From Ramlibacter ginsenosidimutans (lineage in GTDB: Bacteria > Pseudomonadota > Gammaproteobacteria > Burkholderiales > Burkholderiaceae_C), in the NCBI RefSeq assembly GCF_016654015.1, contig NZ_JAEPWM010000012.1, positions 62,001 through 126,000 on the forward strand: a stretch of DNA of 64,000 nt, read 5' to 3'. Position 1 is the stretch's first letter; each line of letters begins with the position of its first letter. The notes under the pieces are model-generated. The model worked only from the letters and a program-made list of their open reading frames with translations. It was not told where the DNA came from and ran no database searches. Below are positions 46,556 to 56,376 of the stretch, in pieces. The translations under genes were made by a program, and so were the position numbers.

Positions 46556-46880
46556 GGATTGCTATTGGCGCCTACCGGGCGCTGGGGCATCGGCCGTTCC
46601 GGGCCACGCAGGCCGGATCCAGTCAAGGGCAGATGAGTTTCAGGAGGTTGGGAGCCGGCAGGCAGCGAGGCCCGCTTCGTCCCCAGCGAAACGCTGAGCT
46701 CGCAGGCAACTGGAGGCCGCGAGAGAAGCCATTGTCGCATGTTTGTCCGGATGCTGCCGGGCAAACCGCCTGTGTTGCACGGGCGCACCGGCTGTCGTGC
46801 GCAAAGTGTCACCTGTCCTGTCAAAAATGACCGGCCCGGGCCCGGCACCCATAATGGGCCGCAGTAGTTCATCCATATCC
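46556..46880. other. 325-base divergent gap between rhlE and DUF1631 gene 1
   Basis: No gene is seen. The gap holds the leader of rhlE on one side and a reasonable promoter for the DUF1631 gene on the other (46827-46855). The spacer of that promoter contains a GGCCCGGGCC palindrome. I see no clear promoter for rhlE; TTGACT at 46626-46621 on the minus strand lacks a matching -10. Confidence 0.5.
46827..46855 (+). promoter_or_regulatory. candidate sigma-70 promoter of DUF1631 gene 1
   Basis: ATGACC (46827-46832, four of six matches to TTGACA) and CATAAT (46850-46855, five of six to TATAAT) are separated by 17 bases. Transcription would start near 46862, about 20 bases before the ATG at 46881. 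Confidence 0.5.
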
Positions 46881-49133
46881 ATGGCCAAGACGATGAAGCT
46901 GCGCCTGGGCGTTGCCGACGACCCCACGCAGCTGCAACCCTCCCTCAGCGACTGCCTTGCTGCCATCCTGCAGCAGGCGAACGGACTCATGGCCGAGGTG
47001 CTGCACGGCCTGGACACGGGCGCAGCGGGCACCGGCTCGCGGCGCATTGCCGCGTTCCAGCAGCCTGCCGTGCGCGGCACCATCCTCGCGCTGCGCGCCG
47101 GTCCGGCTGCCATCCAGGCCACGTTCGTGCAGGAACTCACCCGCCTGGTGTACGAAGGCGGCGGCAAGGACCAGACGGCGGCCGAAGTGCTGCGCTTCGA
47201 CGACCTGCAGCTGTTCGCCGACGAACAGCTGGACCAGAGCATCGAGCTCGCGCGCGCGCAACAGGAAGTGGCGCTGGCCGTGGACGACTCGCTGCCGGCA
47301 GTGGATGCTCTGATCAGCACGATGCTGGGTTGGCGCACCATCCAGCCGGGCCTCAACCCGATCCGTCCGGACGTGTTCGTGCGCGCACTGCAGTTCGCAC
47401 TGCAGGAGCACGTGCGCGACGCGCACGTGCGCGAAGCCCTCATCACGCCGGCGGCCGGGCTGCTGGGCGTGAACCTGCGCCGGCTCTATCGCGAAGTGAC
47501 GGATTGGCTGCGCTCCACCGGCATCGAACCCGCGGTGCCCCTGGGCGGCCGCGTGGACAAGACCACAGGCGCCAGCGGCAAACCCGTGAGCGACGCGGCA
47601 GCCAAGACCTTGCTGACGCTGGACCGGCTGCGCAAGCTGCTCACCGGCGACTTCGACACGCCGCGCAAGGCCGAATTCCTGCACACCGTGCCGGCCTCGA
47701 TGGCGATGCTGCAGTACCTGAAGAAGACCGACGAACTGGTCAAGCGCCTGGAGCAGCGGCCCAGGGTGGAGACCGTGGCCGCGCCCGCGCAGCCGGTGGA
47801 CATGCTGGCCGACGTGGGCCAGCCCGCCCCGGCGCCGGCGCGCATCGGCGAGCAGCTCGGCCAGGAAGTGGTGCAGATGATGTTCGAGCACCTGCTCGAA
47901 GACCGGCGGCTGCTGCCGGCGCTCAAGCGCGAGCTCAAGACCATGGAGCCGGCGGTGCACCGGCTGGCCAAGGCGGATTCGCGCTTCTTCAGCGACCGTA
48001 CGCACCCCGGGCGCCAGGTGCTCGATCGCATCACCCAACGCAGCCTGGCGTTCACGTCCGAAGAGGATCCGGGCTGGCCCCGCTTCATCGCGACCGTGCA
48101 GGAAGCGAGCCGGTGGCTGGAAAGCAAGGTCATCGATGCGGACACGTTCGCGGAACTGCAGCACAGCCTGCAGGAGCAGTGGAAGGAGCAGGACCAGGGC
48201 GGCAAGCACAAGCGCGAGGAGGCCGCCAAGGCGCTGCTGCACGCGGAACAGCGCAACCTGCTGGCGCAGAAGCTGGCCGCCGAGTTCGTGCAACTCGTGG
48301 AGGACATCGACGTCGCCGACTTCGTGCGCGATTTCCTGCGCAATGCGTGGGCGCAGGTGGTGGCCGACGCCCAACTCAGTTGCGAAGACGGCTCCTCGGA
48401 CCCGTTCGGCTATCGCGCGCTGGTGGACGACCTGATCTGGAGCGTGCAGAAGACCTCGGCCCAGCGCGGACGCGCGCGGCGCCTGGTGCAGATGATCCCG
48501 GGCCTGCTGCAGCGCATGCGCGAAGGCCTGCAGCGCATCGGCTATCCGTCCGAACTGACGCAGCGCTTCTTCGACCACCTGATCACCCTGCACAAGGCGG
48601 CGGTGCAGGAAGGGCGCGACCCCGAGGTCCAGAAGGCGGCCGACGCGGCCTGGAACGAAGAGTCCGGTTTCAGCGACAGCGCCGTGGAGATGTGGCTGGA
48701 CGGCGTCGAGGTGCAGGAGTCCGGCTACGTGGACTTCCAGGGCCTGGAGACCGACACCGAGCACGTCGCCTCCGTCGAGGCCGCGCAGCAGGAGGCGCAG
48801 GCACGGCAGCAGGAGGAAGCCCAGCGCAGCAGCGAAGAGGATGCGCCGGGCGAGATCACGCTGGGCGCGGGCCGGCCCGAAGACCTGCGCGTGGGCACCT
48901 GGGTGGAGATCCGCATCAAGGCGGAATGGGTGCGCGCGCAGCTCACCTGGTGCAGCCCGCATGCGACGCTGTTCATGTTCACCTCCGCCGGCGGCACGGC
49001 GCACTCGATGTCGCGCCGCACGCTGGACCGCCTGCGCAGCACGGACCACCTGCGCGTGGTCGCCGACCGCCCGGTGGTCGAAGAGGCCCTGGACCAGGTC
49101 GCGCAGGCGGCGCTGAAGAACAGTTTGAAGTAG
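46881..49133 (+). CDS. DUF1631 domain protein, paralogue 1
   Basis: This 750-residue soluble protein has no signal peptide or membrane segment and belongs to DUF1631, of unknown function (sometimes mislabelled thymidine phosphorylase). It is mostly alpha-helical. Landmarks shared with the second paralogue are DSRFFSDRTHPGRQVLDRIT (near 370), HAEQRNLLA, and a C-terminal beta domain (about 667-735) with VGTWVEIRIKAEWVRAQLTW and LFMFTSAGG that looks PilZ-like. ATG 46881 fits the start MAKTMKLRLG; the open frame extends 46 codons further upstream through the promoter. An acidic Gln/Glu-rich linker precedes the last domain. Confidence 0.85.
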   Translation: MAKTMKLRLGVADDPTQLQPSLSDCLAAILQQANGLMAEVLHGLDTGAAGTGSRRIAAFQQPAVRGTILALRAGPAAIQATFVQELTRLVYEGGGKDQTAAEVLRFDDLQLFADEQLDQSIELARAQQEVALAVDDSLPAVDALISTMLGWRTIQPGLNPIRPDVFVRALQFALQEHVRDAHVREALITPAAGLLGVNLRRLYREVTDWLRSTGIEPAVPLGGRVDKTTGASGKPVSDAAAKTLLTLDRLRKLLTGDFDTPRKAEFLHTVPASMAMLQYLKKTDELVKRLEQRPRVETVAAPAQPVDMLADVGQPAPAPARIGEQLGQEVVQMMFEHLLEDRRLLPALKRELKTMEPAVHRLAKADSRFFSDRTHPGRQVLDRITQRSLAFTSEEDPGWPRFIATVQEASRWLESKVIDADTFAELQHSLQEQWKEQDQGGKHKREEAAKALLHAEQRNLLAQKLAAEFVQLVEDIDVADFVRDFLRNAWAQVVADAQLSCEDGSSDPFGYRALVDDLIWSVQKTSAQRGRARRLVQMIPGLLQRMREGLQRIGYPSELTQRFFDHLITLHKAAVQEGRDPEVQKAADAAWNEESGFSDSAVEMWLDGVEVQESGYVDFQGLETDTEHVASVEAAQQEAQARQQEEAQRSSEEDAPGEITLGAGRPEDLRVGTWVEIRIKAEWVRAQLTWCSPHATLFMFTSAGGTAHSMSRRTLDRLRSTDHLRVVADRPVVEEALDQVAQAALKNSLK

Positions 49134-49215
49134 AGGGGCCAGGGGCTGGGGGCCAGGGGCCAGGTTCGCTGTCTTCGACGCTCCCTAACCCCTAGACCCT
49201 GGCTCCTGGCCCCTA
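49134..49215. repeat. imperfect inverted repeat (GGGGCCAGG family) between DUF1631 gene 1 and ettA
   Basis: The left arm, starting AGGGGCCAGGGGCTGGGGGC, and the right arm, ending CCTGGCTCCTGGCCCCT, pair over about 30 positions. By eye all mismatches but one are transitions compatible with G-U pairing. Such GGGGCCAGG/CCTGGCCCC runs look like a dispersed repeat and may end DUF1631 transcription. A weak GATAAT (49221-49226) right after it may belong to the ettA promoter. Confidence 0.65.
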
Positions 49216-49250
49216 ACTGGGATAATGCTCGGTTTCCCCGGCAGGACACC

Positions 49251-50918
<1,668 letters not shown>

Positions 50919-50947
50919 GCGAGCTCACAGAGGAGGGGCCTGCCGCG

Positions 50948-53035
50948 ATGGCTGGTGCCACGCAACAACCCCGGTACCACGCGCTCTATCGCGCCTGCAT
51001 CAAGGACGCCGCCCTCGCTGGGGGCGAGTTGATGCGGGCCGCGCTTGCGCGGGCGCTTCAGGAGCTGCCGGACCGGGCGGCGGCCATGCCGGACGTCGTG
51101 GACCGCAACCTGCTGCTCGAGGCGGTGAATGTGTTGCGCGAACAACAGGCTGCCCTAGGCGCCGGTTTTCCGCAGGCCCTGCTCACCGAGTTCGCGCAGG
51201 CGATCGCGGGCGATCGCGTCGCCTCCCTCAGCTTCGACACGCTGCCGCTGCTCGGCGACGAGCAGGTGCAGGAGAACGCGGACCTGGTGCACGCCGGGCA
51301 GGAGCTCGAACAGGCGGTGCGTCCGCAACTGGCCGAACTCGAACGCGTGCTGCTGGCGGCGCAGCTCACGCCCGAGGGCGGCCAGCAGCGCCATCCCTTG
51401 CGGCCGGAGGTGTATGCGCGCGCCATGCATCGCCTCGCGCGCGTGAGCCCGGTCTCGCCGGCCGTGCGACGCCGCTGGCTGCGCTACCTGCCGCCCCTGA
51501 TGGCGCCCGAACTGGCGCAGGCGCTGCATGGCACGGCGCAGCGGCTGCAGGCCGAACTGGCCGACCACATCGAGCTGCCTGCGGTGCACCCGCAGGACGA
51601 GATGGACGAGGCCACCCAGCTCACCATCCGCGCGCTGCGCAAGCTGCTCTCCGGCGCGCCCGGCGATGCCGCGGACGAAGGCGTGATCGTCTTCTCGGAC
51701 ACCGGCGACAGCGACTTCTCGCACACGGTGCCGGCTGCGCTGGAGATGGTGCAGGACATGCGCAAGGTCGACCAGCTGCTGCTGCAGCTGCGCCAGCGCC
51801 AGGCCGCGATGCCGGGCCGCGAACGCGACAGCCTCGCCGCATTCCGCCGGGCGCTGCGCCACGAGGCGCGGCGGCCGGCGCAGGCGCTGGGGCTCGAAGT
51901 CGTGCACCTGATGATCGACAACCTCGCCGAGGAGCCGCGGCTGCTGCCGGCGGTGCGCAACGTCGTGCGCGACCTGGAGCCGCCGCTGCTGCGCCTGGCG
52001 CTGGTCGATCCCCGCTTCTTCAGCGACCGCTCGCATCCGGCGCGCCGGCTGCTGGAGCAAATCACGCAGCGCAGCCTCGCGTGGTCCTCGCCGCAGGAGC
52101 CGGGCTTCTCCACCTTCATGGACGGCCTGCAGCAGGCGACCGAAGCCCTGCTCGACGCAGGCGGCACCGGGCCCGAGACCTTCGAGATCGCGTTGTCGGC
52201 GCTACAGGAGGCCTGGGACGAGGCCCAGCCGCGCGGCCGCCGCAACCGCGAGCGCGCCGTGCGCGCGTTGATGCGCGCAGAGCAGCGCAACCTGCTCGCC
52301 GGCCGCATCGCGCAGCAGATCCTGGAGCGTCCCGACGCGGCGCAGGCTCCGCGCGAGGCGCTGGCCTTCCTCACCGGGCCGTGGACGCAGGTGATGGCGC
52401 AGGCGCGCCTGGCCGACATGGCGGGCGAAGAGGACCCGGGGGGCGGCTGGTGGGTGGTGCAGAGCGTGCTGTGGAGTGTGCAGCCTGCGCTGGCCGCGCG
52501 CGTCGCGGGCCAGCATCGCACCCTCGTGGCACGCATCGACGCGGGCTTGCAGAGCATCGACCACCTGCCGGCGGATACCGACCGCTGGCAGAACCTGCTG
52601 TCGGCCTTGCGCGACCTGGCCCTCGCCTCGGGCGCCGGCACGCCGGCGCGCAGCCGCGAGGCGGAGACTGCGCCGGAGACGACCAACACCTGGCTGGCTC
52701 CGCTCGAGATGCACGAGTCGGGCTTCATCCCGGATTCCGCGATGACGCCGGAAACGAGTGCGCCGGAGGCCGATGCGCTGGGCTCGCAGGAGCTGGAGGT
52801 CGGCGCGTTCGTGGACCTGATGGCGGATGGCTGGGAACGCTGGCAGCTCACGTGGGCCAGCCCGCACGGCCTGCTGTTCATGTTCACGCATGCCAGCGGT
52901 GCGGCGCGCTCGATGACGCGGCGCAAGTTGAACAGCATGCTCGCGCAGGGCACGCTGCGCCTGGTGTCGGCGCATCCCGTGGTCGACGGCGCACTCGATG
53001 CGGTGGCGCGCGCGGCCTGGCGCAACACCGCCTAG
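50948..53035 (+). CDS. DUF1631 domain protein, paralogue 2
   Basis: This 695-residue soluble protein is a diverged sister of the gene at 46881. It shares VDPRFFSDRSHPARRLLEQI (near 357), RAEQRNLLA, and a C-terminal VGAFVDLMADGWERWQLTWA / LLFMFTHASGAARSMTRRKL domain that resembles a PilZ beta-barrel. The central Gln-rich linker of paralogue 1 is shorter here. A strong AGGAGG at 50930-50935 precedes ATG 50948. Its TAG stop shares CTAG (53032-53035) with the stop of the convergent GIY-YIG-like gene. Function unknown. Confidence 0.85.
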   Translation: MAGATQQPRYHALYRACIKDAALAGGELMRAALARALQELPDRAAAMPDVVDRNLLLEAVNVLREQQAALGAGFPQALLTEFAQAIAGDRVASLSFDTLPLLGDEQVQENADLVHAGQELEQAVRPQLAELERVLLAAQLTPEGGQQRHPLRPEVYARAMHRLARVSPVSPAVRRRWLRYLPPLMAPELAQALHGTAQRLQAELADHIELPAVHPQDEMDEATQLTIRALRKLLSGAPGDAADEGVIVFSDTGDSDFSHTVPAALEMVQDMRKVDQLLLQLRQRQAAMPGRERDSLAAFRRALRHEARRPAQALGLEVVHLMIDNLAEEPRLLPAVRNVVRDLEPPLLRLALVDPRFFSDRSHPARRLLEQITQRSLAWSSPQEPGFSTFMDGLQQATEALLDAGGTGPETFEIALSALQEAWDEAQPRGRRNRERAVRALMRAEQRNLLAGRIAQQILERPDAAQAPREALAFLTGPWTQVMAQARLADMAGEEDPGGGWWVVQSVLWSVQPALAARVAGQHRTLVARIDAGLQSIDHLPADTDRWQNLLSALRDLALASGAGTPARSREAETAPETTNTWLAPLEMHESGFIPDSAMTPETSAPEADALGSQELEVGAFVDLMADGWERWQLTWASPHGLLFMFTHASGAARSMTRRKLNSMLAQGTLRLVSAHPVVDGALDAVARAAWRNTA

Positions 53036-53364
53036 GCCTGCCACACGCCGTAGCCCCGCTCGCGCAGGGCGATGCCCAGTTCCACTTCCATGTCGCAGGC
53101 GGCGCGGTACGGCATCGGGTTGTAGACGGCGTACAGGTCGGGCCGCAGGCGCACGCCGTAATCGTGCACGTAGTTGTTGGACTGGATGCCGGCCTTGTGG
53201 CGGTCGAAGCGCACGTCCGGGTCGAGGCCCGTCATGCCGACGTACACGAAGGGCATGCCGAGGCGGTAGTCGGGATTGCAGCGGCGAAAGCGCGCGTTGT
53301 TCCACACGCGGTCGTCGAGTTCGACGACATACACGTGGTAGTGGTGGCGCGGTGCGCGCGGCAT
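53032..53364 (-). CDS. small GIY-YIG-like domain protein
   Basis: This 110-residue protein has HVYVVEL (10-16) in place of GIY, YVGMTG (41-46) in place of YIG, then Arg52 and His56, which matches the order of the GIY-YIG nuclease fold (UvrC/YhbQ-like). About 25 residues separate the two motifs, longer than usual, and the C-terminal metal-ligand Glu may be Glu95-97 (CDMEVELG). A nuclease role is inferred only. ATG 53364 lies two bases after the OsmC-like stop, so both are co-transcribed. Confidence 0.65.
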   Translation of the reverse strand: MPRAPRHHYHVYVVELDDRVWNNARFRRCNPDYRLGMPFVYVGMTGLDPDVRFDRHKAGIQSNNYVHDYGVRLRPDLYAVYNPMPYRAACDMEVELGIALRERGYGVWQA

Positions 53365-53366
53365 TC

Positions 53367-53876
53367 TCAGGCGCGGCGCCAGGCGCCTTCGATGCGCACC
53401 TCGCCGCGCAGCGAATGGGCGATCGCGCAGTGCGCGTGCGCTTCGTGGTGCAGCGAGGCGATCGTCGCATCGTCCACGGCCGCCGTGCCTGACACGCGCA
53501 CGTCGGGCCGCAGGATCACTTCCGTGATGCCCTCGAGCCCGTCGGGGAAGCGGCCCATGCGCGCCTGCGCCGCATCGCGGTAGCTGTCGACCACGATGCC
53601 GCGCTGCGCCGCGAGCGAGAGGAACCACAGCATGTGGCAGCTCGAAGTGGCGGCCACCAGCGCTTCCTCGGGGTCCACTGCGGTGGGATCGGACAGGGGC
53701 ACGCGCACCGACAGCGGCGAGCTCGAGCCGGGCACGACCGCGCCGCCATCGAAGAGCCACTGGTGCGCGCGCGCGTACTGGTTGTCGGTGAACGGCGCGT
53801 CGCCGCGGGTCCATTCCACGGTACAGCCATAGGTGTGCGGGGACTTCGCGGTACGCGCAATGGAAGAGGCAGTCAT
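53367..53876 (-). CDS. OsmC/Ohr-family peroxiredoxin-like protein
   Basis: This 169-residue protein has the two redox cysteines of the OsmC family, Cys80 in ATSSCHMLWF and Cys150 in AHAHCAIAHSL, and the conserved DPEEALVAA (68-76). OsmC-type proteins reduce organic hydroperoxides in the cytoplasm. The promoter places the transcription start at or next to the A of the ATG, so the mRNA may be leaderless. It is followed directly by the GIY-YIG-like gene. Confidence 0.9.
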   Translation of the reverse strand: MTASSIARTAKSPHTYGCTVEWTRGDAPFTDNQYARAHQWLFDGGAVVPGSSSPLSVRVPLSDPTAVDPEEALVAATSSCHMLWFLSLAAQRGIVVDSYRDAAQARMGRFPDGLEGITEVILRPDVRVSGTAAVDDATIASLHHEAHAHCAIAHSLRGEVRIEGAWRRA

Positions 53877-53882
53877 GCCGAA

Positions 53883-53911
53883 TTTATACGTGGATACAAG
53901 TCGAGGTACAA
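53883..53911 (-). promoter_or_regulatory. sigma-70-like promoter of the OsmC-like gene (predicted leaderless)
   Basis: On the minus strand TTGTAC (53911-53906, four of six) and TATAAA (53888-53883, five of six) are 17 bases apart. Only six bases separate the -10 from the ATG at 53876, so transcription should begin at the start codon itself. This is the best-scoring promoter I see in the window. Confidence 0.7.
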
Positions 53912-54104
53912 GGCAATGGCGTGCTGCGGAGGTGGCTGCGGGAGCCCCTGTGCAAATTCACGCGCAGAGCTACTTTCGGCGGTGAAGCGCATGAGTTTTT
54001 CACGTCTGACAAGCTCGTAGGACAGAACGCTGTAACAGCCCGAACTTTCACCGACACAGGCCGTCAGTCACCACTTGTTCGCAACTCTGGCAGGGACTTC
54101 AGGA

Positions 54105-54971
54105 ATGAAAGAGCGCGTGGCCTCGCAACACACCTCCGTTCACTACGTCGTGATGCTGGCCGGCCTCGTGGCCGTGGGCCTGACTGGTTCCATGGGCACC
54201 GCCCCCGCGCCCGTGTCGGACACGCTGGCTCAGCGTGCGCCCGCGCCGTCGCCGGTGGTTGCGCCCGCGCCCCAGCCCGCTGTCATCGCGCTGGCGCCGG
54301 CGCCCGCGGCGGCCGCCGTGTCCCCCTTCAAGATGGCCACGAACGGCTATTACGACCAGCTGCGCAGCAAGCTGCACTGGATGCCCGTGCGCCTGGGCGA
54401 CAGCATCCTCGAGACGCCCGATCCCAAGTCGCGGCTGCTGCTGGTCGAGTCGGCCGCGCAGCGTGCGGGGCTGGCGCAGGTCGGCCTGAGCTATCGCGAC
54501 GTGTACGGCATCATCAATGCCGAGACCTCGTGGATTCCGCGCATGGGCGCGAGCAAGGATGGCACGCCCAACCTCGGCATCGCGCAGTTCGAGCCCGCGA
54601 CCGCGCGCGCCGTGGGCCTCACCGACCCGACCGATCCCGTGCAGGCCGTGCACGCGCTCGCGCTGCACCTGAAGGACGCGGCGATCTGGAGCGCCAAGCG
54701 CATCGAGAACCTCAAGCTCACGCCGGAAGAGCGTGCGCGCAAGCTGCGCGAGGGCGTGTCCATCTACTACAACCTCTCCAGCAAGGGCCGCAGCGTCTGG
54801 AACGGCCTCAACACCGCCAAGCTGCCGATCGAGACGCAACGGCACATCGCGAACGCGCGCATCGGTGCGCGGGAGGCTGCGGAGCTCGAGGAGCAACTGC
54901 AGGCCGTGCGTGCGCGCGTCGGCGCCCCCGGCATGCTGACCGCGTCCTTCCAGAAGAACAACGGCGGTTAA
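54105..54971 (+). CDS. membrane-anchored lytic transglycosylase (SLT domain)
   Basis: This 288-residue protein has an N-terminal hydrophobic segment (about 13-33), a Pro/Ala-rich linker (about 34-73) and a C-terminal SLT-like domain. Glu140 in IINAETSWIPRMG is the probable catalytic acid and NLGIAQFEP (156-164) is the conserved G-x-x-Q block. It would cut peptidoglycan glycan strands in the periplasm, forming anhydro-muropeptides. ATG 54105 is preferred to a TTG at 54075. The 228-base upstream gap holds no gene apart from the divergent OsmC promoter. Confidence 0.82.
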   Translation: MKERVASQHTSVHYVVMLAGLVAVGLTGSMGTAPAPVSDTLAQRAPAPSPVVAPAPQPAVIALAPAPAAAAVSPFKMATNGYYDQLRSKLHWMPVRLGDSILETPDPKSRLLLVESAAQRAGLAQVGLSYRDVYGIINAETSWIPRMGASKDGTPNLGIAQFEPATARAVGLTDPTDPVQAVHALALHLKDAAIWSAKRIENLKLTPEERARKLREGVSIYYNLSSKGRSVWNGLNTAKLPIETQRHIANARIGAREAAELEEQLQAVRARVGAPGMLTASFQKNNGG

Positions 54972-54993
54972 AGCGCGCGCCGTTCACCGATGA

Positions 54994-55024
54994 CGCCGGC
55001 CGGCCTGCGCCCGCCGGCGCTTTT
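54994..55024 (+). terminator. intrinsic terminator after the lytic transglycosylase
   Basis: CGCCGGC (54994-55000) pairs with GCCGGCG (55013-55019), the inner GGC/GCC extends the stem after one mismatch, and C-TTTT follows. It ends at the stop codon of the convergent TAXI-type gene. Confidence 0.7.
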
Positions 55025-56376
55025 CATGGCGACGGAAAGACCGCAGCGGTTGCGCCCGCGGCCTTGCGTCGCACCGCATCGATGTTGTTGCGCAGCGCGT
55101 AGAGCTCGTCGGCGTACGAGAGCGGCACGCTGATGCGGCCCACGCGCTCGTCGAGCACCTCGAGCTCGCGCGCGATTTCCCTGCCTTCCTCCGGCCGGGC
55201 GCCCAGCCGGTTCTCGAGGTCGCGCAACTGCCCGTACCAGCGGAACACGCGCGAGCGGATGCGGAACTGGTACAGCGGCGGCACGATGCGCGACAGCGGC
55301 AGCAGCACGGCCAGGATGATGCCCAGCACGAGCCACATGCGTTCCACGAGGTTGGCGAGCCAGAACGGCAGCCAGCGTTGCAGGAAGGGCTGGCCCGCGC
55401 GGATGGTCCGCTCCGCTTCCCGCGAGACCGGGTACTCGCTGTGTTCGATGTTCGGAAAGCTGCCGGCGCGGTTGAACCAGCCGGCGGGGCTGTGCAGGTC
55501 GTGCGCAGCCTGCGTGAACAGCTGCAGCAGCGCGGGATGCGTGCCCTCGCGCGCGAGCAGGCCGGTGGTGGTGGCGACGAGGTGCACATCCTGCGGCGGC
55601 AGGTCGCGCGCGAGGTCCACGATGCCGCGCGGCAGCAGCACGGGCGTGAGGAAGGGCAGGCGCCGCGAGTACGCCTCGCTCTGGCTGAAGTCCATCAGCC
55701 GCACGCCGGGCGTCTGCAGCAGCATCTGCACCATCAGCGATTCGGGCGCCGACGCGAACACCAGCACGTCGAGGTCGCCATTGAGGAAGGCCACCGTCGC
55801 GGCGGTCTGGTCCTGCCGCGAGATCTTCAGCTTCGCGAGGTCCAGGCTGTTCGCCTCCAGCAGGCGGCGCATGATGCCCGGCGAACCGCTGCCCCGCGCG
55901 CCGATGTCCACGCGCAGGTCCTGCAGTTGCGTGAGGGAGGTGAGCGTGCCGTTCGGCAAGTCCCTGGCCGCAGCCTCGCGGTAGAAGATCCACACCGGCT
56001 CCACGAACAGGCTGCCCAGCGACACGATGCCGCTGCTTTCGTTCGCGGCAGGGTCGCCGCTGCCGCCCTGCACGAAGGCGACGTCCGCCTTGCCTTCCTT
56101 CAGCAGGCGCAGGTTGGCGCGCGAGCCCTCGCTGGGCACCAGCACCACCTGGATGCCGTAGCGCTTCAATGCCTGCTGGTAGCGCTTGCCGAATTCGTCG
56201 TAGGCGCTCTGCGCCGGACCCGTGGCCAGCGTGACCTTCTTCGGCGGGTTCGGGTCCAGCCACCAGTACGCCGCCGCGAGCAGCACGAGGGCGAGCAGGG
56301 CGATGGGGCCGGCGGAGATGAGCAGGTCGCGCAGCGACAGCAAGGTGTGGTGCAGGACCTTCACGGGCTTCTTCAT
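55024..56376 (-). CDS. TAXI-family TRAP solute-binding-like protein with two membrane segments
   Basis: This 450-residue protein has a membrane segment at about 23-46 (not a clean cleavable signal) and a TAXI/NMT1-like binding domain at about 55-330 (VTLATGPAQSAYDEFGKRYQ; ADVAFVQGGSGD). A second membrane helix follows at about 345-365, then a charged C-terminal helical tail. TAXI proteins normally deliver ligands to TRAP permeases, but none is encoded nearby and the protein is anchored at both ends, so a sensor or scaffold role is possible. ATG 56376 overlaps the peptidase stop (ATGA). Confidence 0.82.
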   Translation of the reverse strand: MKKPVKVLHHTLLSLRDLLISAGPIALLALVLLAAAYWWLDPNPPKKVTLATGPAQSAYDEFGKRYQQALKRYGIQVVLVPSEGSRANLRLLKEGKADVAFVQGGSGDPAANESSGIVSLGSLFVEPVWIFYREAAARDLPNGTLTSLTQLQDLRVDIGARGSGSPGIMRRLLEANSLDLAKLKISRQDQTAATVAFLNGDLDVLVFASAPESLMVQMLLQTPGVRLMDFSQSEAYSRRLPFLTPVLLPRGIVDLARDLPPQDVHLVATTTGLLAREGTHPALLQLFTQAAHDLHSPAGWFNRAGSFPNIEHSEYPVSREAERTIRAGQPFLQRWLPFWLANLVERMWLVLGIILAVLLPLSRIVPPLYQFRIRSRVFRWYGQLRDLENRLGARPEEGREIARELEVLDERVGRISVPLSYADELYALRNNIDAVRRKAAGATAAVFPSP

